A stretch of DNA of 5,038 bases, from NCBI GenBank assembly GCA_902791785.1, contig CADAXH010000133.1:1-5038 (forward strand), written 5' to 3'. Source of the stretch: an uncultured Ruminococcus sp. (GTDB lineage: Bacteria > Bacillota > Clostridia > Oscillospirales > CAG-272). Both the position numbers and the translations under genes were made by a program. Numbering within the stretch: the first letter of the stretch is position 1; each line of letters begins with the position of its first letter. This document shows, piece by piece, positions 1 to 5,038 of this stretch. The notes under the pieces were generated by a model, which saw only the letters and a list, made by a program, of their open reading frames with translations, made no database searches and had not been told where the DNA came from.

Positions 1-213
1 GCTGCATCTGCAAAGACAAAACAGCTTAAAGAGAAAGCTCATGAAGAAGAAATCGCAGCAGCTAAAGCAGAAGCAGAAGCTAAAGCAGCTGAAGAAGCTA
101 AAGCAGCTGAAGAAGCTAAGGCAGCTGAAGAAGCTAAGGTGGCAGCAGAACAGGCAAGAAAAGACGAAGAGCTCGCTCTTCTCAGAGAAATTGCAGCATC
201 AGTCAGAAAATAA
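1..213 (+). CDS. 3' end of a gene with an Ala/Glu/Lys-rich C-terminal helix, possibly MscL
   Basis: The first reading frame is open from the left edge to TAA at 211-213, giving the last 70 residues of a protein that begins outside the window. The visible part is almost purely Ala, Glu and Lys, has no Pro or Gly and should form a long charged helix or coiled coil. Its middle is built from repeated AAEEAK units. The ending, EELALLREIAASVRK, resembles the C-terminal cytoplasmic helix of large-conductance mechanosensitive channels (typically EEvlLLtEIRDlLKk), and the Lys-rich stretch before the repeats would fit the segment after TM2. MscL relieves hypo-osmotic stress by opening a membrane pore. 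The membrane segments are not in view, so MscL is only an inference from about 15 residues; another coiled-coil or membrane protein with a charged tail is possible. The gene lies 5 nt upstream of the HIT gene on the same strand, suggesting co-transcription. Confidence is high for the CDS but only about 0.4 for the identity. Confidence 0.7.
   Translation, partial: AASAKTKQLKEKAHEEEIAAAKAEAEAKAAEEAKAAEEAKAAEEAKVAAEQARKDEELALLREIAASVRK
67..138 (+). repeat. 18-nt in-frame tandem repeat encoding AAEEAK
   Basis: Four consecutive 18-nt units lie at 67-84, 85-102, 103-120 and 121-138. The last three are identical apart from the final base (AAA or AAG Lys codon); the first has diverged, encoding AEAEAK. 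Because the unit is six codons long, copy-number changes by slippage would lengthen or shorten the helix without breaking the frame. Confidence 0.85.
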
Positions 214-218
214 AAGAT

Positions 219-560
219 ATGTGCGATTGTCTCTTTTGCAAAATTGTCAATGGTGACATACCGTCCGCAAAGGTTTATGAAGACGAAAAGGTGCTCGCAT
301 TCAAAGATATCAATCCGCAGGCATCAGTACATTTTCTTGTTATTCCGAAGACGCACATTGAATCTGTCGACGCAATCAACGAAGATAATTCGGACATTGT
401 TTCGCACATTTTCAGACTGATTCCTCAGATTGCAAAAAGCACCGGAATCAAAAATGGTTATCGCGTAATAACAAACTGCGGCCCCGACGGGTGCCAGTCA
501 GTGAAACATCTTCATTTTCATGTTCTCGGCGGAAACCAGCTGTCAGAAAAAATGGCATAA
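219..560 (+). CDS. HIT-family (HINT-like) nucleotide hydrolase/transferase
   Basis: This complete 113-residue protein is a histidine-triad protein of the HINT branch, small cytoplasmic enzymes that hydrolyse nucleoside phosphoramidates and related AMP-linked substrates. The signature HLHFHVLGG carries the triad His97, His99 and His101; by analogy with HINT1, the middle His99 is the nucleophile that takes the AMP. The preceding GxQSV stretch and the PKTH motif (His46) are also typical. Cys4 and Cys7 (CLFC), with His46 and His97, match the Cys-Cys-His-His zinc site of many bacterial HIT proteins. The length is normal for the family. ATG at 219 places the family-typical CxFCKI motif at the N-terminus. 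No good Shine-Dalgarno is visible, only an A-rich stretch spanning the upstream stop codon, so translational coupling to the preceding gene (5 nt gap) is likely. An intrinsic terminator follows directly. The physiological substrate cannot be inferred. Confidence 0.95.
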   Translation: MCDCLFCKIVNGDIPSAKVYEDEKVLAFKDINPQASVHFLVIPKTHIESVDAINEDNSDIVSHIFRLIPQIAKSTGIKNGYRVITNCGPDGCQSVKHLHFHVLGGNQLSEKMA

Positions 561-566
561 ATTCAG

Positions 567-602
567 CAAGCACGGCTACAAAAGCCGTGCTTGTCTTTTT
601 TT
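567..602 (+). terminator. Intrinsic terminator after the HIT gene
   Basis: An 11-bp perfect stem (567-577 paired with 583-593, core AGCACGGCT/AGCCGTGCT) with a 5-nt loop is followed by TCTTTTTTT. It starts 6 bases after the HIT stop codon. The T-tract lies only on the + side, so it mainly ends the rightward transcript. The helicase stop codon (603-605) on the other strand abuts it, so leftward transcripts also read through this hairpin, though without a good U-tract. Confidence 0.93.
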
Positions 603-2996
603 CTATTCGCCTTTTTGGAGCTTTGCAAAAGTAGCCATCAGTTTTTTTGTTCCTACGTTGTCGAAGGCAATTTCGTACAGTATGTCTGCACCAATTACTT
701 TTGCCGACATTATCGTTCCCATACCGAAGAGTATGTGTTTTACCCTTGCTCCAACTTCAAAAGCAACCATTTCACTGGGCTTTGTCATTCCGACTTTGCT
801 GCTCGGATTTGACTGGCTCAGCAATTCTCCGGAAATTCTCGGAGCATGCCTCGGCACCCTGGTGTCGACCACGTCATTGTATATGACATTTCTTGATTTG
901 TCCAATTCGACCTTTTTGTATTCATCGTCAATTTCATCAAGGAATCTTGATGGATTTGCAAAAGTGGTTCTTCCGTACAGAGTTCTTCCTCTTGCATATG
1001 TCATAAAGAGTTTTTCCTTCGCTCTAGTAATTGCAACATAGGCAAGTCTTCTCTCCTCCTCAAGTTCTGCGGGATCAAGTGCATTTCTGTTGGACGGGAA
1101 AAGATCCTCCTCCATTCCCGGAACAAAGACCACCGGGAACTCCAGACCTTTTGAACTGTGAATGGTCATCATGACCACTGCATCTGCTGTTGTGTCATAA
1201 TCGTCTATGTCTGAAACAAGCGATACACTCTCAAGGAATCCCTGAAGCGTAGGCTCTTCATTGTCTTTTTCATAATCGATTGCTGCAGATACTATTTCTT
1301 CTATGTTCTGTCTTCTGTCTTCCGCTTCCTCATCCTTTGATGCAGAAAGCATTGCAGCATATCCGGACTTTTCAATGGTGTTCCTGATAAGGTCCGAAAC
1401 GCTCAGAGTGTTCGCATCGTTTCTCAAGTCATTTATGAGGTTGATGAAAGGCTGGAATTTTGTTTTGGATTTTGAGATTGAAATGTAGTCATCCGCATGC
1501 GTCATGATTTCAAACAGGCTCTTTTCCTCAAACTCGGATATCATAACAACGGACTGCATTGTTGAGTCTCCAAGTTTTCTCTTGGGCTCATTTACTATTC
1601 TCATCAGATGGTAACTGTCGTCAGGATTTGAAATGACATACAGATAAGCAAGAATGTCTTTAACTTCTTTTCTGTCATAGAACCTGTGTGAGCCCAGTAT
1701 TCTGTAAGGAGTTCCGCTCTTTACAAAAACACTTTCAAGAACGCTTGACTGTGCATTGGTTCTGTACAGAATGGCAAAATCACTGTATTTTCTTCTTTCT
1801 CTTACTATGAGATCAAGTATTTTGCTGACTATGAACCTGGCTTCGTCATTCTGGTTGTCGACCTGTTTGATGAAGACCTTGTCGCCGTCGTCTCCTTCGG
1901 TCCACAGATTCTTCCCTCTTCTGCCGTAGTTGTTTTTGATTACAGAATTGGCAGCTGACAGTATGTTCTGGGTGGATCTGTAGTTCTGTTCCAGCTTTAC
2001 AATTTTAACATCGCTGAATCTGTCGTCGAAATGAAGGATGTTTTCAATTGTCGCACCCCTGAATTTGTAGATGGACTGATCATCATCTCCGACAACCATC
2101 AGGTTCCTGTGAAAACCAGAAATGCAGCATGCAAACTCAAACTGGGCATAGTTTGTGTCCTGGAATTCGTCTATTGCTATATATTTGAATTTTCTGCTGT
2201 AGTAGTCGAGAACGTCTTTGTGGTTTCTGAACAGGAGGACAGTCTTCATTATGATATCATCAAAGTCAACCGCACCGTTCTCCTCAAGTTTTTTCTGGTA
2301 AGCAGAATAGACAAGTGAACATTTCTGGAGTTTATAGTCTTCTCCAACTTCGTCGTCGTACTCCTTTGTGGTAATCAGCTTGTCCTTTGCACGACTTATC
2401 TGATTCTTTAAATACTTGACAGTGAATTCCTTTTCGTCAATATCGTATTCCTTGCAAATACCGGATATGAGCTTCTTTGAGTCGTCCTCGTCAAATACCG
2501 TGAAACCGGGAACAAGTCCGGCCTTCTCGCAATTTGATCTTAGAATCCTGAGACACATGGAATGGAACGTTCCGCACCAGATGTCCTTGGTTTCCTCACC
2601 TACAAGACTCTCCAGTCTGCTTTTCATTTCTCCTGCAGCCTTGTTAGTAAATGTTATGGCAAGAACTTCCCACGGCTTGCAGACCTTGCACGAAAACTGA
2701 TCAAGATCTTCGCTTGTGACATTTCCGCTGTTTCTCAGCGCTTCAAGTTCTTTTATTTTCTTTTCGTCAATTCCGTCCGGAACTTCTTCGCTTCTGTACG
2801 CGTTTCCGTAACGCAGAATGTAACCGATTCTTTCGGTCAGTACTTTTGTTTTTCCGGATCCGGCACCGGCCAGAACCAGAAGAGGACCATTTACTGAGAA
2901 TACTGCTTCTCTTTGCATGTCATTAAGAAAGCTGTACCTCAAATCAAACAATTCTCTCTTTATTCTGTTGTACTTGGTTTTTACAGAACTATCCAT
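603..2996 (-). CDS. pcrA: ATP-dependent DNA helicase PcrA/UvrD (superfamily 1A)
   Basis: This complete 797-residue protein is a 3'-5' superfamily 1A helicase of the PcrA/UvrD/Rep group, which acts in nucleotide excision repair, rolling-circle plasmid replication and removal of RecA or RNA polymerase from DNA. All core motifs are present in order: Q motif LNDMQREAV (25-32); Walker A GAGSGKT (44-50); Ia AITFTNKAAGEM (113-124); Walker B/motif II DEFQD (276-280); III GDDDQSIYKFRGA (303-315); IV QNYRS (337-341); V TIHSSKGLEF (611-620); VI VAITRAKEK (654-662). Residues 745-797 (FEVGARVKHILFGMGT...) match the C-terminal Tudor-like domain by which PcrA contacts RNA polymerase, favouring PcrA over Rep. 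It is longer than typical PcrA/UvrD (about 720-740 residues), largely because of a charged insertion at about 65-107 between motifs I and Ia that contains CKVC (103-106); I recall similar insertions in Ruminococcaceae homologues. ATG at 2994-2996 is supported by GGAG six bases upstream. It appears monocistronic, with its own promoter, and converges on the HIT gene. Confidence 0.96.
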   Translation of the reverse strand: MDSSVKTKYNRIKRELFDLRYSFLNDMQREAVFSVNGPLLVLAGAGSGKTKVLTERIGYILRYGNAYRSEEVPDGIDEKKIKELEALRNSGNVTSEDLDQFSCKVCKPWEVLAITFTNKAAGEMKSRLESLVGEETKDIWCGTFHSMCLRILRSNCEKAGLVPGFTVFDEDDSKKLISGICKEYDIDEKEFTVKYLKNQISRAKDKLITTKEYDDEVGEDYKLQKCSLVYSAYQKKLEENGAVDFDDIIMKTVLLFRNHKDVLDYYSRKFKYIAIDEFQDTNYAQFEFACCISGFHRNLMVVGDDDQSIYKFRGATIENILHFDDRFSDVKIVKLEQNYRSTQNILSAANSVIKNNYGRRGKNLWTEGDDGDKVFIKQVDNQNDEARFIVSKILDLIVRERRKYSDFAILYRTNAQSSVLESVFVKSGTPYRILGSHRFYDRKEVKDILAYLYVISNPDDSYHLMRIVNEPKRKLGDSTMQSVVMISEFEEKSLFEIMTHADDYISISKSKTKFQPFINLINDLRNDANTLSVSDLIRNTIEKSGYAAMLSASKDEEAEDRRQNIEEIVSAAIDYEKDNEEPTLQGFLESVSLVSDIDDYDTTADAVVMMTIHSSKGLEFPVVFVPGMEEDLFPSNRNALDPAELEEERRLAYVAITRAKEKLFMTYARGRTLYGRTTFANPSRFLDEIDDEYKKVELDKSRNVIYNDVVDTRVPRHAPRISGELLSQSNPSSKVGMTKPSEMVAFEVGARVKHILFGMGTIMSAKVIGADILYEIAFDNVGTKKLMATFAKLQKGE

Positions 2997-3002
2997 CTAA
3001 CA

Positions 3003-3006
3003 CTCC
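3003..3006 (-). promoter_or_regulatory. Shine-Dalgarno of the helicase gene
   Basis: On the minus strand GGAG lies six bases before the ATG at 2994-2996, a good spacing for a Firmicutes ribosome binding site. It fixes the helicase start. Confidence 0.8.
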
Positions 3007-3030
3007 ATTTTCTGGTCACAATATATTATT

Positions 3031-3059
3031 ATTATACTACATGTAATTTAATTTTTCCA
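3031..3059 (-). promoter_or_regulatory. Putative sigma-A promoter of the helicase gene
   Basis: On the minus strand a perfect TATAAT -10 box (3031-3036) is preceded, after a 17-bp spacer, by TGGAAA (3054-3059), which matches four of six bases of the TTGACA -35 consensus. The surroundings are strongly A/T-rich. Transcription would start near 3024, leaving a leader of roughly 25-30 nt before the ATG. This is the only good promoter candidate between the upstream terminator and the helicase. The -10 is convincing and the -35 weak. Confidence 0.65.
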
Positions 3060-3063
3060 CAAA

Positions 3064-3079
3064 ATATAAGCGCTTATAT
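3064..3079. promoter_or_regulatory. Perfect 16-bp palindrome, possible operator
   Basis: ATATAAGCGCTTATAT is a perfect palindrome centred on CG, 4 bp upstream of the predicted -35 of the helicase promoter and just past the T-tract of the preceding terminator. Its core AAGCGCTT matches the centre of LacI/CcpA-family operators (cre consensus TGWNANCGNTNWCA), but the outer G and C of the consensus are A and T here, so a true cre site is doubtful. It could bind another dimeric regulator or be fortuitous in A/T-rich DNA. Confidence 0.4.
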
Positions 3080-3081
3080 GC

Positions 3082-3133
3082 AAAAAAATGCCTCCGGATT
3101 CATCTTTTTTCAGTTAAGATGATTCGGAGGCAT
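3082..3133 (-). terminator. Intrinsic terminator after the surface-protein gene
   Basis: On the minus strand a long hairpin has a GC-rich lower stem ATGCCTCCG/CGGAGGCAT, an A-C mismatch and a one-base bulge, then an upper stem TCATCTT/AAGATGA. It is followed by seven T residues (A-run 3082-3088 on the + strand). It starts 5 bases after the stop codon at 3139-3141 and insulates the helicase promoter from readthrough. Confidence 0.9.
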
Positions 3134-3138
3134 AAACA

Positions 3139-3789
3139 TTATTCGTAATCGTCTTCTTCGGTTTCGTCTGAAGACATCTTTTTTCTGACTACCATGTATA
3201 CGGCAATTCCGGCAACCAGAACCACGGTTACAATTATCATCACAATAGGAAGCGTATAACTCTTGACCTGTTTTCCTGTGTCAACAATTACAAGCGGCGT
3301 GCCCTCCTTGATTCCTCCGAGGAAAGTACCTTTTTCATCCTTGTTGACTCTGATTGTCAGTACACCGTCCTTGTTTGTTATGTAATCTGAATTGATTGTT
3401 CTCAGTCCGTCATTTGAAACATACCAGACGGCCATTATGGAATTTGCGTAATTCTCACTGATTTTCAGCTTGATTTCATTTGCATATTCAGGTGTTCTGT
3501 ATTCCTTGTCAACGTAAATCAGGAATTTTACAGAATCCACTACGGTTCCGAAGCCATTCGCTGAAATAAGATCAGCGTATTCTTTTACTTCGCTTTCATA
3601 TTCTTCTTTGGACAAATGCCAGTACAGATAATATACATCCGTCGCAGCCGTTCCATCAATTACAACTACACCGTCATTATTTTCCAGAGTGACAATTGTT
3701 TTCCCGTTTTTGTCTGAAGCGATGGTTATTCTGATTCCCTCTTCTTCATTGACTCTGGTTATTGTCTTACCGTCTTCACTAAACCGTCT
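3139..3789 (-). pseudogene. C-terminal, membrane-anchoring part of the frameshifted surface protein
   Basis: This frame is open from the TGA at 3790-3792 to TAA at 3139-3141. It contains no ATG or GTG before an internal methionine well inside; the first usable codon is a TTG at 3613-3615 with no Shine-Dalgarno. It therefore looks like the continuation of the upstream frame rather than an independent gene. The first ~55 residues (SEDGKTITRVNEEEGI..., GKTIVTLEN..., GVVVIDG) are beta-strand-like and precede the TTG. The next 115 residues alternate beta-like stretches with acidic segments and are not recognised. A hydrophobic helix (about 3187-3255, PIVMIIVTVVLVAGIAVYMVV) is followed by RKK and an acidic tail ending EEDDYE, the order expected of a C-terminal anchor with the body outside the cell. 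There is no LPXTG motif, so anchoring is by the membrane helix. If translated with the upstream part it would form the stalk and anchor. A separate short membrane protein started at TTG 3615 is less likely. Confidence 0.75.
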
Positions 3790-5038
3790 TCAAGACTTGT
3801 AGGCTGCTTGACAACCTGCCAGTTGCCCCATACATGGTAAGATGCATCCGAAAGCAGTTCCTTCTGCTCCGTCAGTCCGCATCTCTTGCATTCTCTCTGC
3901 TGGTATCCGTTTTCAATACAGGTAGGCTCTTTAATGGTGTGCCATTCTCCCCAATCGTGACCGAGCGCTTCAAATCCTTCACCCTCTTCGGTGTAAGAGT
4001 CGCCACAGCGTGAGCACCTGTAGGTCTTGTGTCCGGCAGTTGTGCATGTCGGAAGTACATCCTCTACCAGTTCATAACTATGTCCGCCGTGAGACGGGAT
4101 TGTCTCTGTTTCAGCATATCCGCATTTTGTACAGACTCTTCTGCGCATTCCGCTTGCCGTGCAAGTTGGTTCCTGAACAACTGCCCATTCAGACATCGAG
4201 TGGCCTGTTGCCTTCAGTTCATCAGGTGTTTCAGTGTAAGAATCACCCGTAACATCGTTTGTATAAACATTGTATCCGTCTTCTGTGCAAGTTGGCTGCA
4301 CGGTCTCCGTAAGAACGTATTTTCCCTTGTCTTCTTCCTCGCCGAGCTTGTATGTCATGTAGAGGTATTCGCCGTTCTCCGACTGGAAAAGAGCTATTCC
4401 CTCATCCTTTTCAGTAGCGGCCTGAACAATGTATTTCAACTTGTAGCTTTCATAATCGTCATTTGCTATAGCTTCAAACAGGTTCAGTTTTTCTGTGTCG
4501 ATGTTATACGCGTAATAAACGCCGTTTTCCGGATAAACTCTATAGACGTATCCGGCAGGCAACTGAATCAGTGTGACAGTTCCGCACACATCACATACGT
4601 ATTGTCCCTGTCCGGCCTGTGTTGCACTCGGGAATTTGAACAATCTTTCAATTGGAGCAGTCGTATATACATGTTCAGTCTTTTGCGTCTGCTTTGTCGC
4701 AAGTTCACTTCCGCAGATGTCGCAGTATTGTGTGAGCAATCCGTATTCTGAACAGGTAGCTTCAATTGTTGTGCGCCAAGATGTTCTTGCATGCAGGCAA
4801 ACTGCAAATCCATATGTTCTGCTGAATCTGATTTCTCTTGAATTTTCTCCGCACGTGTAAGCTTTTCCATCAACCACCACATTTGATTTTTTGCCGGCTG
4901 CAATTCCCTCTGCCACATTGAATGTTACAACAAGTGTCATTGTGCAGGAAAAATCGTTTGTCTGTTTTTGAGGAATGTAGAAAGAAATGGATACAAAATA
5001 CAAAGAAATCGAGTTCCAAATTGCAATGAGTTGTATTA
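3759..5038 (-). CDS. Cys-rich repeat extracellular protein, partial at 5' end and frameshifted at 3' end
   Basis: The frame runs from the right edge of the window, without a stop, to TAA at 3759-3761. The true start and any signal peptide lie outside; neither the TTG at 5001-5003 nor the ATG at 4938-4940 has a ribosome binding site. The visible ~425 residues begin with a beta-rich region, then carry repeats of the form PTC-x3-G-x5-CxxCG-...-GHxW. Between the second and third repeats (about 4314-4550) is an unrecognised aromatic and acidic segment with no Cys. Such repeats are common in secreted or surface proteins of gut Firmicutes; their function is unknown to me. The regular Cys3-His pattern suggests metal binding or a small knuckle fold. 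The frame ends abruptly in the seventh repeat (PTSLEDGLVKTVRQ, stop), while a plausible C-terminal half with a membrane anchor continues in another frame. As it stands, the product would be released from the cell rather than anchored. No enzymatic domain is seen. Confidence 0.8.
   Translation of the reverse strand, partial: IQLIAIWNSISLYFVSISFYIPQKQTNDFSCTMTLVVTFNVAEGIAAGKKSNVVVDGKAYTCGENSREIRFSRTYGFAVCLHARTSWRTTIEATCSEYGLLTQYCDICGSELATKQTQKTEHVYTTAPIERLFKFPSATQAGQGQYVCDVCGTVTLIQLPAGYVYRVYPENGVYYAYNIDTEKLNLFEAIANDDYESYKLKYIVQAATEKDEGIALFQSENGEYLYMTYKLGEEEDKGKYVLTETVQPTCTEDGYNVYTNDVTGDSYTETPDELKATGHSMSEWAVVQEPTCTASGMRRRVCTKCGYAETETIPSHGGHSYELVEDVLPTCTTAGHKTYRCSRCGDSYTEEGEGFEALGHDWGEWHTIKEPTCIENGYQQRECKRCGLTEQKELLSDASYHVWGNWQVVKQPTSLEDGLVKTVRQ
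3769..3791 (-). other. Frameshift site with two 9-nt direct repeats
   Basis: On the minus strand GAAGACGGT occurs at 3783-3791 and again at 3769-3777, separated by TTAGT, an offset of 14 nt. The upstream frame reads LEDG from the first copy; the downstream frame reads EDGKTIT from the second. Removing one 14-nt unit joins the two frames as ...SLEDGKTITRVNEEEG. Adding a single base in this stretch, for example in the TTT run, also restores the frame. No canonical X_XXY_YYZ slippery heptamer in the proper phase is present. Confidence 0.75.
3783..4769 (-). repeat. Array of seven PTC/CxxCG/GH repeats (protein-level)
   Basis: Approximate repeat positions: 4668-4769, 4551-4625 (degenerate), 4185-4313, 4074-4184, 3942-4073, 3819-3941, and a truncated one at 3783-3818. 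The last five are contiguous. In four repeats (first, fourth, fifth, sixth) the first Cys is exactly 10 residues before the CxxC, an invariant Gly sits four residues after the first Cys, and a His follows 14-16 residues after the CxxC. The second repeat keeps CxxC but has Ala for the first Cys; the third keeps PTC and GH but lacks CxxC; the seventh has Ser for Cys. The units are 37-44 residues long and divergent at DNA level, so this is an old duplication and not a slippage-prone tract. Confidence 0.8.

Noticed and set aside
41..256. 71-codon + frame of Lys/Gln/Leu repeats
   Set aside because: It is the second frame of the 18-nt tandem repeat. The first frame is open from the window edge, ends right before the HIT gene and gives a sensible helical protein.
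520..1041. 173-codon open frame on the + strand over the helicase 3' end
   Set aside because: It crosses the terminator hairpin and lies antisense to conserved helicase motifs and the Tudor-like domain; a coding shadow.
3064..3079. Palindrome as a LexA/SOS box for the helicase
   Set aside because: It lacks the GAAC-N4-GTTC type half-sites of Firmicutes LexA boxes.
3139..3615. Independent small membrane protein starting at TTG 3615
   Set aside because: No Shine-Dalgarno precedes the TTG, and the frame stays open with protein-like sequence for ~55 codons upstream, up to the frameshift point.
3759..3800. Programmed -1 ribosomal frameshift joining the two parts of the surface protein
   Set aside because: In the zero frame around GGT TTA GTG there is no X_XXY_YYZ heptamer, and no SD-like stimulator or strong downstream hairpin is evident; an indel at the direct repeats is simpler.
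4029..4751. 240-codon open frame on the + strand antisense to the Cys-repeat protein
   Set aside because: It is a shadow of the minus-strand gene. Its product is a Cys/Phe/Ser-rich string without domain features, and no RBS is seen; the minus frame has clear periodic protein repeats.

Overview
The window looks like a chromosomal fragment of a low-to-moderate-GC Gram-positive anaerobe, most likely a gut clostridium of the Ruminococcaceae/Oscillospiraceae type. This rests on three things: a PcrA-type helicase with a C-terminal RNA-polymerase-binding (Tudor-like) domain and a clade-style insertion after the Walker A motif; an exported protein carrying Cys-rich repeats of the 'PTC..G..CxxCG..GH.W' style common in gut Firmicutes surface proteins; and Firmicutes-like ribosome binding, promoter and terminator signals. 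No phage, IS, CRISPR or RNA gene was found.

Layout. Bases 1-213 (+) are the 3' end of a gene whose product ends in an Ala/Glu/Lys-rich helix built from an 18-nt tandem repeat; the last residues resemble the C-terminal bundle of the mechanosensitive channel MscL (tentative). Five bases later a HIT-family nucleotide hydrolase (219-560, +) starts, so the two probably share a transcript, which ends at a strong intrinsic terminator (567-602). Converging on this terminator is a complete PcrA/UvrD-type DNA helicase (603-2996, -). It has its own SD, a sigma-A-type promoter and a perfect 16-bp palindrome just upstream of the -35.

Bases 3139-5038 (-) hold one large membrane-anchored, extracellular, Cys-rich repeat protein that enters the window from the right. 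Its reading frame is broken near 3770-3790. The upstream frame stops at 3759-3761, and the matching C-terminal part (beta-rich region, transmembrane helix, basic stop-transfer and acidic tail) continues in another frame down to 3139. The break coincides with two 9-nt direct repeats offset by 14 nt. The downstream part has no credible start codon or SD of its own. The locus is therefore a frameshifted gene: a pseudogene, a slippage-variable gene, or a sequencing error. It ends in a second intrinsic terminator (3082-3133) that separates it from the helicase promoter.

The genes are not an obvious functional system. The first two and the helicase are housekeeping functions (osmotic protection if MscL is right, nucleotide metabolism, DNA repair/replication). 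The surface protein is the accessory and most interesting element.
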